From the NCBI GenBank assembly GCA_017648805.1, contig JAGCIC010000220.1, positions 1-6,022 on the forward strand: a stretch of DNA of 6,022 nt, written 5' to 3'. The notes under the pieces were generated by a model. The model had not been told where the DNA came from, made no database searches, and was given only the letters and a program-made list of their open reading frames with translations. The first letter of the stretch is position 1, and the number at the start of each line of letters is the position of its first letter. The translations under genes and the position numbers were made by a program. This DNA is from Clostridia bacterium (GTDB lineage Bacteria; Bacillota_A; Clostridia; Christensenellales; Aristaeellaceae). Positions 5,893-6,022 of this stretch are shown piece after piece.

Positions 5893-5922
5893 GCCCCATC
5901 GGGGCATCTTCCCCTTCCGATG
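5893..5922 (-). promoter_or_regulatory. Structured 5' leader with competing hairpins
   Basis: Three stems share the same bases. GCCCC/GGGGC (5893-5897 with 5901-5905, 3-nt loop), GGGG/CCCC (5901-5904 with 5911-5914, 6-nt loop) and CATCGG/CCGATG (5897-5902 with 5917-5922) exclude one another. They lie between the predicted transcription start (about 5926) and the unknown protein gene. There is no T run, so none is an intrinsic terminator. A regulatory role is inferred only, and the match to any riboswitch class is not apparent. Confidence 0.35.
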
Positions 5923-5932
5923 CTTATATTAT

Positions 5933-5960
5933 AGTATACCATATAACCGCAACAGAGCAA
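5933..5960 (-). promoter_or_regulatory. Extended -10 promoter for the unknown-protein/flavodoxin operon
   Basis: On the minus strand, -10 TATACT (5933-5938) is preceded by the extended element TGG, and a weak -35 TTGCTC (5955-5960) sits 16 bases upstream. A second TATAAT overlaps at 5928-5933. Transcription would start near 5921-5926, giving a leader of about 100 bases. Beyond it, 5961-6022 holds nothing I can support as a gene on either strand. Confidence 0.6.
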
Positions 5961-6022
5961 AATACTTTTTGCTACGGCGGGTTTCCGATCCTGCGCCCGC
6001 ACGCATATACGCGGCGCGCACA

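Noticed and set aside
5817..6002. A 61-codon minus-strand frame from GTG 6002 covering the promoter and leader
   Set aside because: It spans the AT-rich promoter and structured leader, has no ribosome binding site at its GTG, and its composition is not protein-like. Only its last 12 codons were considered further, as a possible leader peptide.

Overview
The window looks like a chromosomal segment from a fairly GC-rich Bacillota bacterium, probably a clostridial gut-type organism such as Oscillospiraceae or a relative. This placement is an inference. It rests on strong AGGAGG-type ribosome binding sites in front of most genes, compact intrinsic terminators, consensus-like sigma-A promoters, a sugar ABC transporter without an adjacent ATPase gene, and a Flavodoxin_4-type short flavodoxin. 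No mobile element, phage gene, CRISPR array, tRNA or rRNA was seen.

Left region (1-2764, plus strand): the distal part of a carbohydrate ABC importer operon. It contains the C-terminal 283 residues of an extracellular substrate-binding lipoprotein-type protein (5' end outside the window), a 15-bp intercistronic hairpin, a MalF/UgpA-type permease, a MalG/UgpE-type permease and a strong rho-independent terminator. The binding protein has a markedly different codon choice from the permease that follows it (no ATA Ile codons against 13 of 23). Together with the hairpin, this fits the usual need for far more binding protein than membrane channel. The energising ATPase is not present and is presumably encoded elsewhere.

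Middle region (2765-4810, plus strand): two monocistronic units, each with its own recognisable promoter and terminator. The first encodes a two-helix membrane protein with a DUF3592-like extracytoplasmic domain and an uncharacterised beta-rich C-terminal domain. The second encodes an inositol-monophosphatase-family Mg-dependent phosphatase. Their terminators share an identical 13-nt arm-plus-loop sequence.

Right region (4811-6022, minus strand): a convergent two-gene operon read right to left. A promoter near 5933-5960 and a structured leader of about 100 nt precede a small conserved-looking protein of unknown function, which probably starts at TTG. A short flavodoxin follows 28 nt later. 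This operon converges on the phosphatase gene, and the 13-bp hairpin between them may act in both directions.

Most of the window is ordinary metabolism and transport. The less ordinary items are the intercistronic hairpin with its codon shift, the C-terminal domain of the DUF3592 protein, the unknown-protein/flavodoxin pair, and the competing hairpins in that operon's leader.
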